Shown: positions 9,085 to 18,022 of the stretch, in pieces
Position numbering within the stretch: position 1 is the stretch's first letter
How the letters are laid out: every line of letters begins with the position of its first letter
Assembly: GCF_003259745.1 (NCBI RefSeq)
Contig: NZ_QLMC01000006.1
Span: 210,731-274,730, forward strand
DNA: 64,000 nucleotides
Origin: Larkinella arboricola
GTDB taxonomy: Bacteria > Bacteroidota > Bacteroidia > Cytophagales > Spirosomataceae
Reading direction: 5' to 3'
The notes under the pieces: model-generated
Databases searched by the model: none
The model's input: the letters and a program-made list of their open reading frames with translations, nothing else
What the model was told of the DNA's origin: nothing
Made by a program: the position numbers and the translations under genes

Positions 9085-10101
9085 ATGGCAAAATCGAAAA
9101 ACAGCAACCAGGGTCTACAATTATCCATCGGAAATCTTCTGGAAGAAAAGCCTGTCAGCATCCGGGAGCCAATGAACTTACTGATGCTGCTGATGCAGCA
9201 GGAAGTTCCTTTATCCGTTCTTCAGCGCCGGTTATACTGGCTTATTCTGCGGGAGCTAAAAAGCTCTCAGGTTTATGACCGGGATCAAAAGATTCCTATT
9301 CCGGAAAAAGACCAGCGTTTTACCTTTCATTACAGCGAGTTATACAGCGGTCATACAAACCAGACCGTTCGGGACGCGATAAACGAAATTCACAAGCTGA
9401 CGGTTAAAATTCAAACGGAAAAAGCAAACCTAACCAGCGTCACCGTATTTCCGGTTGCCCATTACGAATCTGGAGAAGGCACGATTACCGTCGATGTACA
9501 CCGTTACGTAATACCGCTTATGCTCCGGATTACGGAGGGATACTCCAGTTTTGTTTTGTACCATGCCTTGAAGCTTTCGAGTGATTATGCTCAACTGCTT
9601 TTTTCCTTGTTATCCCGGTTTAAAAAAGACCGTTCCTGGCAAATTTCCATTGCGGAACTTCGGCCGTTGCTCGGTGCTAAAAACGTGGCCTATGACCGGT
9701 ATCATAATTTCCAGGCCCGTGTGATCGACATTGCCCTGAAGCAAATTAACACCAACACTAACTTAAAGGTGACCTATAGCCAGGTCAAAAAGGGCAAATC
9801 GGTTGTCGGTCTGAACTTTCAGATCCAGACCGATGAAGCTTGGTTGAAGGAGGAAATTAAACGAGAGGTGCAGGAGTATCTAGCTAAACCGTACGATGAG
9901 AAATGGAAACTGGTTAGCAAGTACTTAATGGATTACGATTGGAGTTTTTCGCTGGCCCAAAAAAATCAGATTTTACAGAGCGGTAAAAATATTGATACCT
10001 TTCTAAGAACCTACGTGTACATTCTCCGCGACGAGTCCATTCAGGATTATAATGCCTACATGGGTAAGGCTCTTTTCCAGTCGTCGGCTGATAAAAAGTA
10101 A
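9085..10101 (+). CDS. RepB/Rep_3-family plasmid replication initiator
   Basis: A 338-residue protein matching the Rep_3 (RepB) family of iteron-binding initiators. Two winged-helix halves can be read: WH1 at about residues 25-150 (MNLLMLLMQQEVPLSVLQRR, then a segment on HYSELYSG) and WH2 at about 155-260 (SDYAQLLFSLLSRFKK, ISIAELRPLLGA, FQARVIDIALKQIN). The C-terminal ~80 residues are helical and charged. It would bind the 16 iterons directly upstream to open the origin and control copy number. The ATG at 9085 is preferred because it begins the conserved protein; an overlapping reading from 9063 in another frame is spurious. No parA/parB partner is seen in the window. Confidence 0.93.
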   Translation: MAKSKNSNQGLQLSIGNLLEEKPVSIREPMNLLMLLMQQEVPLSVLQRRLYWLILRELKSSQVYDRDQKIPIPEKDQRFTFHYSELYSGHTNQTVRDAINEIHKLTVKIQTEKANLTSVTVFPVAHYESGEGTITVDVHRYVIPLMLRITEGYSSFVLYHALKLSSDYAQLLFSLLSRFKKDRSWQISIAELRPLLGAKNVAYDRYHNFQARVIDIALKQINTNTNLKVTYSQVKKGKSVVGLNFQIQTDEAWLKEEIKREVQEYLAKPYDEKWKLVSKYLMDYDWSFSLAQKNQILQSGKNIDTFLRTYVYILRDESIQDYNAYMGKALFQSSADKK

Positions 10102-10208
10102 ACCTGTTCGCAGGAGAATCTAATCTAAAAAGACTTAGTTATGAATTCGAAATTTCACCAGTTGGTAAATTTTAATTTTATATGAATTGATGAAAGTACA
10201 TACCTTTA

Positions 10209-10227
10209 CTTCTCAATTTATGAGAAG
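10209..10227. promoter_or_regulatory. Palindrome just before the recombinase start (operator-like)
   Basis: CTTCTCA-ATTTA-TGAGAAG lies 3 bases before the ATG at 10231. A TACCTTTA sequence at 10202-10209 resembles the Bacteroidota -7 box (TAnnTTTG), so the palindrome would overlap the transcription start. Its outer bases (TTACTTCT...) resemble the arms of the larger inverted repeat at 10993-11025. Confidence 0.4.
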
Positions 10228-10230
10228 ATT

Positions 10231-10911
10231 ATGGCAGATGTCATCACTCCTACTAAGCTGACCCACGCACTAAGTCATCATACTAAAGACCCGTACACGG
10301 TCAGTCAACTAATTCACTATTTTGCTTTGGAGCTGCCGAAGTCGAGCAACTACCCCCGGCACGCACGCGCTTATGTAGACTATTGTCTGCAAAAAGGGGG
10401 AGTACCAGATGCCAGCAGCTTCGCACAGTACACCACCGACTTGCCCCCCAACCGGGTATCACCCATTCGGAAATTTATGCTGTTTTACCAGCGAATTGGA
10501 CAACCACGGGTAGTCCCTGACCCGAAACCGTCAAAGATCCCTCCAACAGCTAATGACCTGATCCAGCGCTTCATCCAGGAAGCCAAGACCCTACAGGGTG
10601 AGCGATCCAGACAGACCTACACCAAGGCCCTCACTACTTTCTTTGCCTATATGAATCGGCAGCAGCAGATGGGTAAACCAGCGTCCCTGTCCGGTTTGAC
10701 TGTTACCGAATTTGTGCATCATCTACTAAAAGAGAATTACTCGCCTTTTACCATCAACCTGTATCTATCGGCCGTTAAGCAATTGGCGATCTGGTGCATT
10801 GGCCAACGGGAGGCACTCATGTTGACGGAGATTCAGCTCAGTAACCTGGGCGATATCAAGGCGGTCCGGGGACTGACTATTGATCGGCGCACTGTCTCCT
10901 CTACAGTATAA
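10231..10911 (+). pseudogene. Tyrosine recombinase/integrase, N-terminal core-binding part only (catalytic domain lost)
   Basis: A 226-residue reading frame with two SAM-like core-binding regions: residues ~8-75 and ~86-190 (the second with SRQTYTKALTTFFAYMNRQQ and a HHLLKENYSPFTINLYLSAV segment typical of XerC/D-like integrases). The frame ends at a point where a normal protein would enter its catalytic domain. The R...HxxR...H/W...Y residues are absent, and I cannot find them in any frame over the next 700 bases. Intact relatives are usually 300-450 residues. It is probably a deletion remnant, though a short DNA-binding regulator cannot be excluded. It sits between rep and a dif-like repeat, consistent with a former plasmid dimer-resolution or integration system. 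Confidence 0.75.
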
Positions 10912-10992
10912 AGCAGCAATCAAATTTAACTGATAGACTATAGTGGTAAGCTAAGGTATTGAAAAACAGCCTGAAAAAGTTCGAGTATATCA

Positions 10993-11025
10993 TTACTTCT
11001 GATAAGTAAATGTTATCAGAAGTAA
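10993..11025. repeat. dif/res-like inverted repeat (13-bp arms, 7-bp spacer)
   Basis: TTACTTCTGATAA (10993-11005), spacer GTAAATG, TTATCAGAAGTAA (11013-11025): perfect 13-bp arms. The inner ATAA...TTAT halves and the short spacer match the geometry of XerC/XerD sites (dif, cer, psi). It lies 82 bases after the recombinase remnant. It may be a resolution or integration site; as an alternative it could form an RNA hairpin, but no T-run follows. Confidence 0.5.
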
Positions 11026-11669
11026 CACGAAATGTTTTGAAAATAAAAAGGGTTTATTTGAACTGTAATCTGTGTCCCTCTGCCAATGCCGTTTACAAGG
11101 TTGACTAGTAGGGGCATTTATTCCATTTAACAAACGGACGTTTAATAAATGTTAAACTAATCCCAAAAGCCTATATTTTAGAATTTTATCCAGCTAACCT
11201 TTATACGCTGTCGTTTGGGATAGACTTTTGGGGCGAATTAGCAACTGAGCCCATCAGAGTACAGACGGCTAAGTTGCCGATTACTAGAACAGTGATTTTT
11301 TGTAGGAGGTCCTTAATTTCAATAATTGCCGAAGCGGGCGGGCTGTCCCGAACTCTCTACTTTGGATTAACTCAGTTTTACTGGGAGACAACACGTATTG
11401 TTGGCTGATGGCTTGCTGAGCTGTTCAACCAAACCCGACCTAAAATCTCGGTAACTGACTCCAACGATACGTACGATTTTTACGCTATATACGACTACGT
11501 CAAGCATCTGTTGTATATCATGGGTGCCAAAGATGATGTTACGGAATAAATAATTGGTAACGTATTATGCAGGAGCGGCCCCTTCAAGCCCTGCTCTCGC
11601 AAGTCTTGCCAGGTCCCAAGACTATTTGCAACGCGACATCAGTTGAATTAGTCATGGCTAGTGAAGGTC
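11026..11669. other. Degenerate region with coding fragments, no intact gene
   Basis: About 640 bases without a convincing gene. An imperfect 14-bp inverted repeat lies at 11161-11174 and 11220-11233 (12 of 14 matching). A plus-strand open stretch at 11409-11549 encodes about 46 residues (ELFNQTRPKISV ... IMGAKDDVTE) without an ATG, preceded in another frame by another protein-like stretch. It reads as a decayed gene that I cannot assign. It probably marks the right side of the plasmid-derived island. Confidence 0.4.
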
Positions 11670-12872
11670 TTACTTTTTTAAATGAACGTTTGCAAATTTT
11701 ATAAAATTACTCCAATCGTAGGCCGTTAAGTTATGCTCACCTTCCCGATTATGATAACCCAGTATCGAGTTAATTATGGGTTGGTTTATAGCAGGTGGAT
11801 TGGCATTAAGATTTGACGTCAGGCCGTATAATCCATATACCTTCTCCGCATTTTTTAAGGCTAAATAGGTTCCCGTTGGATCCGCCCATAGATCTTTCGA
11901 AGCATTGGTCGCATAAAGTGGCCTTGGGGCAATGGCTGCAATGAGCATATGCTGATCCACCGGTAATACGTTTTCTTTGTGATTGAATTTCTTATAATTT
12001 GTAGCAAACCAGTGCGGGAAAACGGTATTGATTCGATTGATCCTTTCGCCAAACTGCCTGCGCGCCAGGGCCGCCCCGGTATTACCCGAACAATTCGTCA
12101 TGCACATCGCAAACCGCTGATCCTCGGCGGCCGCCCATAACGAAGCTTTACCGCCCCGGGAATGTCCCACTACGGCTACTTTTTTCGCGTCTATAGTGGT
12201 ATCTTTTTCAAAATAATCTAGCACCCGGCATGCGCCCCAGGCCCAGGCACCAATAGCCTTCATGCCGTCATTAGCCGTCAGTTGCTCCGGATACAGTTGA
12301 AGCACCCCGTTGACGTAGGTAGCCGTATCATCAGGAGCTAGATCGCTAACGTGAAAGGCTGCAATGGCATACCCGCTGTCGATTACCATCTCGGCGGGCC
12401 AGAAGTCGCTTTTTTTCGCCCGGGTCGGGTCCGTATTGTCTTTGCCCCGATTATTAATCAGCAGAAAAACGGGGACAGGGCCTTTCTGCCTGTTAGGCAC
12501 AAAAAGCACCAGATTGATTTTTACCGGATTGTTGTTCTTAACAACCTCAATAGTAACTTCTTTCAAGGTTGCTTTACCGGCCATGGCGTCGGCATTTTTA
12601 TTTTTTATCGAGTACGTAAGCCGGTCATACGATTTAGGCATTTGGCCGTATACGTTCTCTTCAAAAAGTTTAATGATTTCGGGCCGTCTTATCGTTTCCC
12701 ATTCCGTCTTAGTCTGTACCTTCTTGCTTTTGGTGGTCTTTAAAACGTCCGGTAACGTATAAGGCGGCACTTTTGATTCGTCATAATTTGCCTGAGCAGC
12801 ATTTTGGGCTTGTACCTGGATGAGTACAAGAAATAAAAAGAAGGAGAAGGCAAAACGGCTTAAAAACAGCAT
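11670..12872 (-). CDS. CE15-like glucuronoyl (methyl)esterase, secreted
   Basis: A 400-residue protein with a signal peptide (cleavage near residue 22, VQAQ). Alpha/beta hydrolase with the CE15 pattern: nucleophile elbow VVGHSRGGKASLW (the GCSRxG position of fungal enzymes), then NCSGNTGAALARR, FPHWFATNY, and the catalytic-His block LPVDQHMLIAAIAPRP followed by DLWADPTG. CE15 enzymes cut the ester between 4-O-methyl-glucuronic acid of xylan and lignin alcohols; many bacterial members act on simple uronate esters. It is the last gene of the sigma/FecR/SusCD operon, 135 bases after susD, which points to glucuronoxylan or lignin-carbohydrate complexes as the target (inference). Confidence 0.88.
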   Translation of the reverse strand: MLFLSRFAFSFFLFLVLIQVQAQNAAQANYDESKVPPYTLPDVLKTTKSKKVQTKTEWETIRRPEIIKLFEENVYGQMPKSYDRLTYSIKNKNADAMAGKATLKEVTIEVVKNNNPVKINLVLFVPNRQKGPVPVFLLINNRGKDNTDPTRAKKSDFWPAEMVIDSGYAIAAFHVSDLAPDDTATYVNGVLQLYPEQLTANDGMKAIGAWAWGACRVLDYFEKDTTIDAKKVAVVGHSRGGKASLWAAAEDQRFAMCMTNCSGNTGAALARRQFGERINRINTVFPHWFATNYKKFNHKENVLPVDQHMLIAAIAPRPLYATNASKDLWADPTGTYLALKNAEKVYGLYGLTSNLNANPPAINQPIINSILGYHNREGEHNLTAYDWSNFIKFANVHLKK

Positions 12873-12908
12873 GACGATGGTGTAAGGTAAAATTATTGAT
12901 TATTAACA

Positions 12909-12950
12909 GCGTTCACCTTTGGTAGTGTTTATTTTATCAAAGGTGAACGC
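12909..12950 (-). promoter_or_regulatory. Perfect 13-bp inverted repeat between susD and the CE15 gene
   Basis: GCGTTCACCTTTG at 12909-12921 is exactly repeated in inverse at 12938-12950 with a 16-base AT-rich spacer. There is no T-run after it on the minus strand. In the mRNA it would form a strong stem in the 135-base gap before the esterase, so it may protect or process the upstream susD message, or act as a protein-binding site. Confidence 0.55.
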
Positions 12951-13007
12951 CCGAATTCATGGCTAGTTACTATCAACTACTTCACGTCTGGCAAGACAAA
13001 TGTATGC

Positions 13008-14534
13008 TTATTGGAACGCTGGGTATCCGGGGTTTTGCGTTAATGATTTATTGACATCCCGGGCGGCCTGCGGTATGGGCAACAAAAGTACTTTCTCCTT
13101 AACCCAGGGTTTGGTATCCACCTGAATTTTGTCGTAGTCGGCCCGGTTGGCTTTAATAAAATCTAAAAAACGGCCTCTGCGGTTGAGGTCAGAAAAAGCA
13201 CCGGCAGGCTCCCAGATAAATTCCATTCGTCGCTCGAAGAAAACCGCATCCAGGACTTTATCTTTCATCAGATCGAGGGGCTTTGCGTCTAATCCAGCCC
13301 GTACCCTAACCAGATTAACCTGCTTCATGGCATCGGTCGAACGACCTACCTCATTGAGCGCTTCGGCATAGTTTAATAAAACTTCAGAATACCGGATAAT
13401 CGGCGCATTAATTCCCGAGTTGACTAAAGAGGCTTCCTGCCAGTATTTGGTCACAATATAGCCGGTCCGGGTGTAAGGGTTGGGGAAGGTGAGCGGCATA
13501 ACGAACCCAGGCATTTCCGGATGAGACTCACCGGGTCCGATGACGACCCCGTAATACCGCTGGTCTTTGATCTTGCCGGACGCATCACGCTCAATCGCGT
13601 TGATCCAACTCGTCTGCGGCACAAAATTACTGTTAGCTCCCCGGCCTATATAAGCGGCCGGAGCTCCTCTCGGCGCCGACCTCACATCCAGGCCATTGCC
13701 TTCGCTGGCGTCATTGGCGGATGAATATTGGGTGGAAAAGACAATTTCTTTGTTGTTTTCATTACTCTTCAGAAATACGCTCCTGAAATTGGGAAGAAGC
13801 CCATAAATTCCCAGGTTGATGATGGCTTCGCTGGTCGTTACGGCTTCCTGGTATTTTTGTTGCCACAACTGAGCCTTTACCAGAAAAGCCAGGGCGGCCC
13901 CCTTCGTGGCCCGGCCGATCTCGTTTCCTGTCCAGGTCGCGGGCAAAACCGTAGCCGCTTCGGTTAAATCCGTTTCCACCTGCTTCCAGATGTCGGCGGC
14001 TGACGAGCGCGGAATATCCAGTTTAGACGAGGCATTCAACTCGGCGGTGACCAGCGACACCCCGCCGAAATAATTGACCAGTTTGTAGTAAAAGATGCCC
14101 CGCAGGAATTTTGCCTGGGCCAGAATCGACGACTTCACCTCAGCGGTCAGGTTATCCATTTGGGACACCCGGCCAATGACAAAGTTGGCCCGGCTGACGC
14201 CCTGAAAAAGCGCCGAATACATCTGGCCAATATACAGGTTATTGGCCGGCAAACTCAGCATTTCCAGTTCAACCCGGGGGGTGTTTTGATCCTGCTCGTA
14301 CAAATCACCACTCATGGTCCAGTCTAAATTGGCCGCGTCGACAACGTTACCAAAGGTTGCCTCCGATTGTAATTGACCGTATACCCCAATCAGGGCCGAC
14401 TGCGCATCCGCTTCGGTCTTGAAGAAGTTAGCATCCGTGAGCACGTCCGTCGGGATGACACTCAGATATTTATCGCCACACGATGTCGTTAATACCAGTA
14501 AAAAGATGACGATAAGGCTTGATATTGCTTTCAT
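13008..14534 (-). CDS. SusD/RagB-family lipoprotein of the sigma-controlled locus
   Basis: A 508-residue SusD homologue. It has a lipobox (LVLTTSC, Cys about residue 19), the N-terminal GDKYLSVIPTDVLTDANFFKTEADA segment that is typical of the family (broken here into visible halves GDKYLSVIPTDV and FFKTEADA), the RGIFYYKLVNYFGGVSLV helix, and the C-terminal FFERRMEFIWEPAGAFSDLNRRG block. It should sit as the lid on the SusC barrel encoded 19 bases upstream. The pair lies downstream of a FecI-type sigma factor and FecR and before a CE15-like esterase, so its ligand is probably a xylan-derived oligosaccharide. Confidence 0.96.
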   Translation of the reverse strand: MKAISSLIVIFLLVLTTSCGDKYLSVIPTDVLTDANFFKTEADAQSALIGVYGQLQSEATFGNVVDAANLDWTMSGDLYEQDQNTPRVELEMLSLPANNLYIGQMYSALFQGVSRANFVIGRVSQMDNLTAEVKSSILAQAKFLRGIFYYKLVNYFGGVSLVTAELNASSKLDIPRSSAADIWKQVETDLTEAATVLPATWTGNEIGRATKGAALAFLVKAQLWQQKYQEAVTTSEAIINLGIYGLLPNFRSVFLKSNENNKEIVFSTQYSSANDASEGNGLDVRSAPRGAPAAYIGRGANSNFVPQTSWINAIERDASGKIKDQRYYGVVIGPGESHPEMPGFVMPLTFPNPYTRTGYIVTKYWQEASLVNSGINAPIIRYSEVLLNYAEALNEVGRSTDAMKQVNLVRVRAGLDAKPLDLMKDKVLDAVFFERRMEFIWEPAGAFSDLNRRGRFLDFIKANRADYDKIQVDTKPWVKEKVLLLPIPQAARDVNKSLTQNPGYPAFQ

Positions 14535-14553
14535 GTCGTATGATTCAAAGGAG

Positions 14554-17500
14554 TTAAAAAACGATGTTAAGTCCGCCCGTTATGGTTCTTGGCAGCGGAT
14601 AAACGCCCGTATCGATGCCCGCATTCAGCGGATTAGCACTACCCACTTCCGGATCGAATCCCGTATACTTGGTGAAGGTGAACAGGTTTTGGGCCGTAAC
14701 GTAAAGTCGTAAACTCTTGACGGCATTACGCGTCGCTTTCCGAATGACGTCAGCGGGCAGATTATAGCCCAGCGCGACGTTACGAATCCGCAGATAATCG
14801 CCATTTTCAACGTAGAATGAAGATGCATTGGAATAGTTTCCGTTAGCGTCGGTGAACTTTAACCCCGGCTGGTCGTTGATACCGCTGCCCGGTGTCCAAT
14901 GGTTCAGAATATCCTTCACACCGTTGATGATCCCGTTTCCATTGTAATACTTCATCTGGTAATTAGTAATCTTGTTGGCGTGATACAACTGGGAGCCGGT
15001 TATCCCCTGCAACAGCAGATTCAAATCAAACCCTTTGTAGGAAAAATCCGCGTTTACCCCATACGTTAAATCGGGCCAGGGTTTTCCCAGATTCACTTTA
15101 TCCGCGTCGGTTAGAGCCCCATCACCATTCACATCCCGGTATTTGAAATCACCCGCAATGGCGTTTGGCTGGAACGTCTTGTTAATCTCCTGACTCGTCT
15201 GATAAATGCCATCTACCACGTAGCCGCGGTAATACCCAATCGGTTCGCCCACTTTTGTATAGGTCATCGTCATGCTGGAACCCGCCAGGGTAGGGCCAAC
15301 AATGGGTTGACCAACCCCCAAACTGATGACTTCATTTTTCAAAGTGGAGACGTTGGCACTGACGTTGTAGCGGAAGTCGCCCACTTTACTCCGGTAGCCG
15401 AGCAACAACTCTATTCCGGTGTTTCGCACCTGTCCCCCATTGACACTCGGCGCATTCTGGAAACCGGCTTCTAATGAAACCGGTAAACTGATCAACATGC
15501 CGATGTTATCTTTTTTATAGTAGTCAGCGGTTAGGTAGAGCTTATCGCCAAAAAACGAAGCGTCGAGTCCGATGTCCAGTTGCTGCGTTGTTTCCCACTT
15601 CAGGTCCGCATTGCCCGGCCGCACGAGCGTGGAACCAATAATTATGTTCTGCGATCCGGTTCCCAGCGTATAATTGTCGGCCGCATTGCCGTTGCGAATG
15701 GTGCTCAGGTACCCAAAAGCAGGAATCGCATCACTCCCCACCCGACCCCAGCTGGCGCGGAGTTTCAAATCATTGACGACCGTCTTGAGCGGGGTCATGA
15801 ATGCCTCCTCCGAGATGCGCCAACCGCCTGATAGGGCCGGAAAATAACCCCACTTGTTGTTGGGGCCAAAGTTAGAAGACCCATCCCGGCGCAGGCTGGC
15901 CGAAAGCAGGTACTTATCATTGAACTGGTAATCGATACGGCCAAAATAGGAGGCCAGGGTAGCGTTACTGTTGGTGCCGCTCGTGGTCCGTAAACTGACA
16001 TCGCTGGCGTTGATCACCTGTAACTCTTCGCTTAGGAATCCGTTGCCCGTTGCTGAAATCGTATTGAACCGGTTTTTCTGAGCGCTCTGGCCTATTACGG
16101 CAGAAAACGAATGGTCACCGATTTGTTTTTTGTAAGAAAGTGTATTTTCAATTAACCAGTTAAACCGGTTGTCAAAACTCTCCGACAGGGTGGCGCGGGG
16201 CCGTACATAAAATCCCCGCTGAACTTTACCTTCCCAGGAACGTAGCCGGTTAAAGTTGGCGTCAATGCCCACACTGGTTCTAAACTTCAGACCTACCGTA
16301 ATTTCATATTCGCCGAACGTACTGCCGTAGATCCGGGAACCAAATAGTTTATTATCAATTGATTTGGCTTTTAACAGAGGATTGTCTCCGTTGCTGGTAT
16401 AGTAAACGCCATCCCCAAAAAAAGGCGCATCCGGGGCTAGGGTCGGAAAAAACTGTTGGGCCAAGTTAAAAATACCGCCCTGCATAGGGTCCGTATTTTG
16501 CCCTTTCGATTCAGTACTGGAAAAAGCCAGCGAGCCGCCAAAATTTAATTTATCACCCGCTTTCAAATCGGCCGTAGCCCGAGCGGTATACCGCTTATAA
16601 TACGTCTCGATAATGGTGCCTGCCTGATCGTTATAGCCTAAGGAAAGCCGGGCTTTGAGATTTTTTGTCCCGCCCGAAATGCTCAGGTCATAATTTTGTA
16701 CGGGTGCCTGCCGGAAAATAAGGCCCACCATATCCGTTCCTTCCCCAAACGATTCCGGATTGACCCACTCTGGATTCGGTTTTATGCCGGAGTTAACAGC
16801 CATTTCGTTGGCCATGGTGGCAAATTCACGTGCGTTGAGAAACTCGGGCTTTCGCCATAACCTTGCCACTCCCGCTGAAGCATTTAGGGTAACGACGGCC
16901 GCTCCTTCCTTTCCCCGTTTGGTGGTAACCAGAACAACCCCATTGGCACCCCGGGAACCGTAAATGGCCGCCGAAGCTGCATCTTTCAACACCTCAATGG
17001 ATTCGATGTCATTCGGATTAAGAATTGACATGGCATCGATGCCGTAAGAGCTACCCGGAACGGCCATACTTTCTCCACCCATAGGGACCCCGTCAATCAC
17101 GTATAAAGGTTGATTGGCGCCCGTTGTGCCGACGCCCCGAATGCGGACGGAACTGGCACTACCGGGGGCTCCACTCGTTTGGGTGATATAAACGCCGGGT
17201 ACCTTTCCCTGGATAGCGGAGGTAAAATTGCTGGTATTCACTTTCTGAAGATCAGTGGAATTGACGGATGAAATGGCACCGGTCAAATCCTGTTTCCGCT
17301 TGGTTCCATAGCCAATGACGACGACTTCATTAAGCACCTGATTAGACGGGGTCAGGGATACGTTCAGTTCGGTTTGGCTCTCCGTTAGTAATTCTCGCGT
17401 TTCAAAGCCAATGAAACTAAAGACCAGCACCGCATTGCCGTCGGGCACCTGAAGGCGGTAACGCCCGTCAGCATCGGTGGTGGTGCCTTGCTGGGTTCCT

Positions 17501-18000
17501 TTCAGGGTGATACTGACGCCTGGTAGGGCCTGACCATTGGTCTCGTCTTTAACAATTCCCTGGATGACCTTCTCTTTGGGCGAAACCGGCCTCTGCTCCG
17601 TCAGCACGCCGGCTGGATTACCCGGTAAAGCCCCTGCGGTAGAAGGTGGGCTTGAAACGCCAGCGATCACGACGTATCCACCGGTTTTCATGCGTTTGAA
17701 AGATAGGCCAAACGGACCTAGCAAATGGGTCAATACGGTCTCGACGGGTTCGTTAAACCGCAGACGGCTTTCGGGTATGCGGAAGGGATCGAGCGTACGG
17801 GCTTCGTAAAGAATGTTGACTTTATAATGGTTTTTTAGCTCGGAAACCGCTTCGCGAAGCGACCGATAAGTTACCTGTTCGGCCTGGCCATTCGATTGGG
17901 GAAGCCGCTCGGCGCGCGCCAGGGTTTGCGCCTGACAGATGGATCCCAAACACCCTACCAACAGAAAACTAGGCAGGAATAGACGTATTGCTTTCTTCAT
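14554..18000 (-). CDS. SusC-family TonB-dependent receptor with STN signalling domain
   Basis: The start is placed at the ATG at 18000 (MKKAIRLFLPSF, 1148 residues), which gives a proper signal peptide; the frame is open further upstream, but those 19 residues do not look like a leader. Order: STN domain (~40-110, ending GGYVVIAG), carboxypeptidase-regulatory-like domain (~145-225, IQGIVKDETNGQALPGVS), TonB-box region and plug (~235-350, VVVIGYGTKRKQDLTGAI; IRGVG; YVIDGVPMGG; ANGVVLVTTKRG), then the barrel to a final NIVF. An STN domain is how such transporters contact a FecR anti-sigma factor, and FecR is encoded 22 bases upstream. The gene therefore senses and imports the same ligand. Confidence 0.96.
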   Translation of the reverse strand: MKKAIRLFLPSFLLVGCLGSICQAQTLARAERLPQSNGQAEQVTYRSLREAVSELKNHYKVNILYEARTLDPFRIPESRLRFNEPVETVLTHLLGPFGLSFKRMKTGGYVVIAGVSSPPSTAGALPGNPAGVLTEQRPVSPKEKVIQGIVKDETNGQALPGVSITLKGTQQGTTTDADGRYRLQVPDGNAVLVFSFIGFETRELLTESQTELNVSLTPSNQVLNEVVVIGYGTKRKQDLTGAISSVNSTDLQKVNTSNFTSAIQGKVPGVYITQTSGAPGSASSVRIRGVGTTGANQPLYVIDGVPMGGESMAVPGSSYGIDAMSILNPNDIESIEVLKDAASAAIYGSRGANGVVLVTTKRGKEGAAVVTLNASAGVARLWRKPEFLNAREFATMANEMAVNSGIKPNPEWVNPESFGEGTDMVGLIFRQAPVQNYDLSISGGTKNLKARLSLGYNDQAGTIIETYYKRYTARATADLKAGDKLNFGGSLAFSSTESKGQNTDPMQGGIFNLAQQFFPTLAPDAPFFGDGVYYTSNGDNPLLKAKSIDNKLFGSRIYGSTFGEYEITVGLKFRTSVGIDANFNRLRSWEGKVQRGFYVRPRATLSESFDNRFNWLIENTLSYKKQIGDHSFSAVIGQSAQKNRFNTISATGNGFLSEELQVINASDVSLRTTSGTNSNATLASYFGRIDYQFNDKYLLSASLRRDGSSNFGPNNKWGYFPALSGGWRISEEAFMTPLKTVVNDLKLRASWGRVGSDAIPAFGYLSTIRNGNAADNYTLGTGSQNIIIGSTLVRPGNADLKWETTQQLDIGLDASFFGDKLYLTADYYKKDNIGMLISLPVSLEAGFQNAPSVNGGQVRNTGIELLLGYRSKVGDFRYNVSANVSTLKNEVISLGVGQPIVGPTLAGSSMTMTYTKVGEPIGYYRGYVVDGIYQTSQEINKTFQPNAIAGDFKYRDVNGDGALTDADKVNLGKPWPDLTYGVNADFSYKGFDLNLLLQGITGSQLYHANKITNYQMKYYNGNGIINGVKDILNHWTPGSGINDQPGLKFTDANGNYSNASSFYVENGDYLRIRNVALGYNLPADVIRKATRNAVKSLRLYVTAQNLFTFTKYTGFDPEVGSANPLNAGIDTGVYPLPRTITGGLNIVF

Positions 18001-18022
18001 AAGATTAAGGAAACAGGAACAC

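Noticed and set aside
11409-11549. A real short gene (46 codons)
   Set aside because: There is no ATG start, an upstream stop is adjacent, and I find no family resemblance; treated as part of a decayed region.
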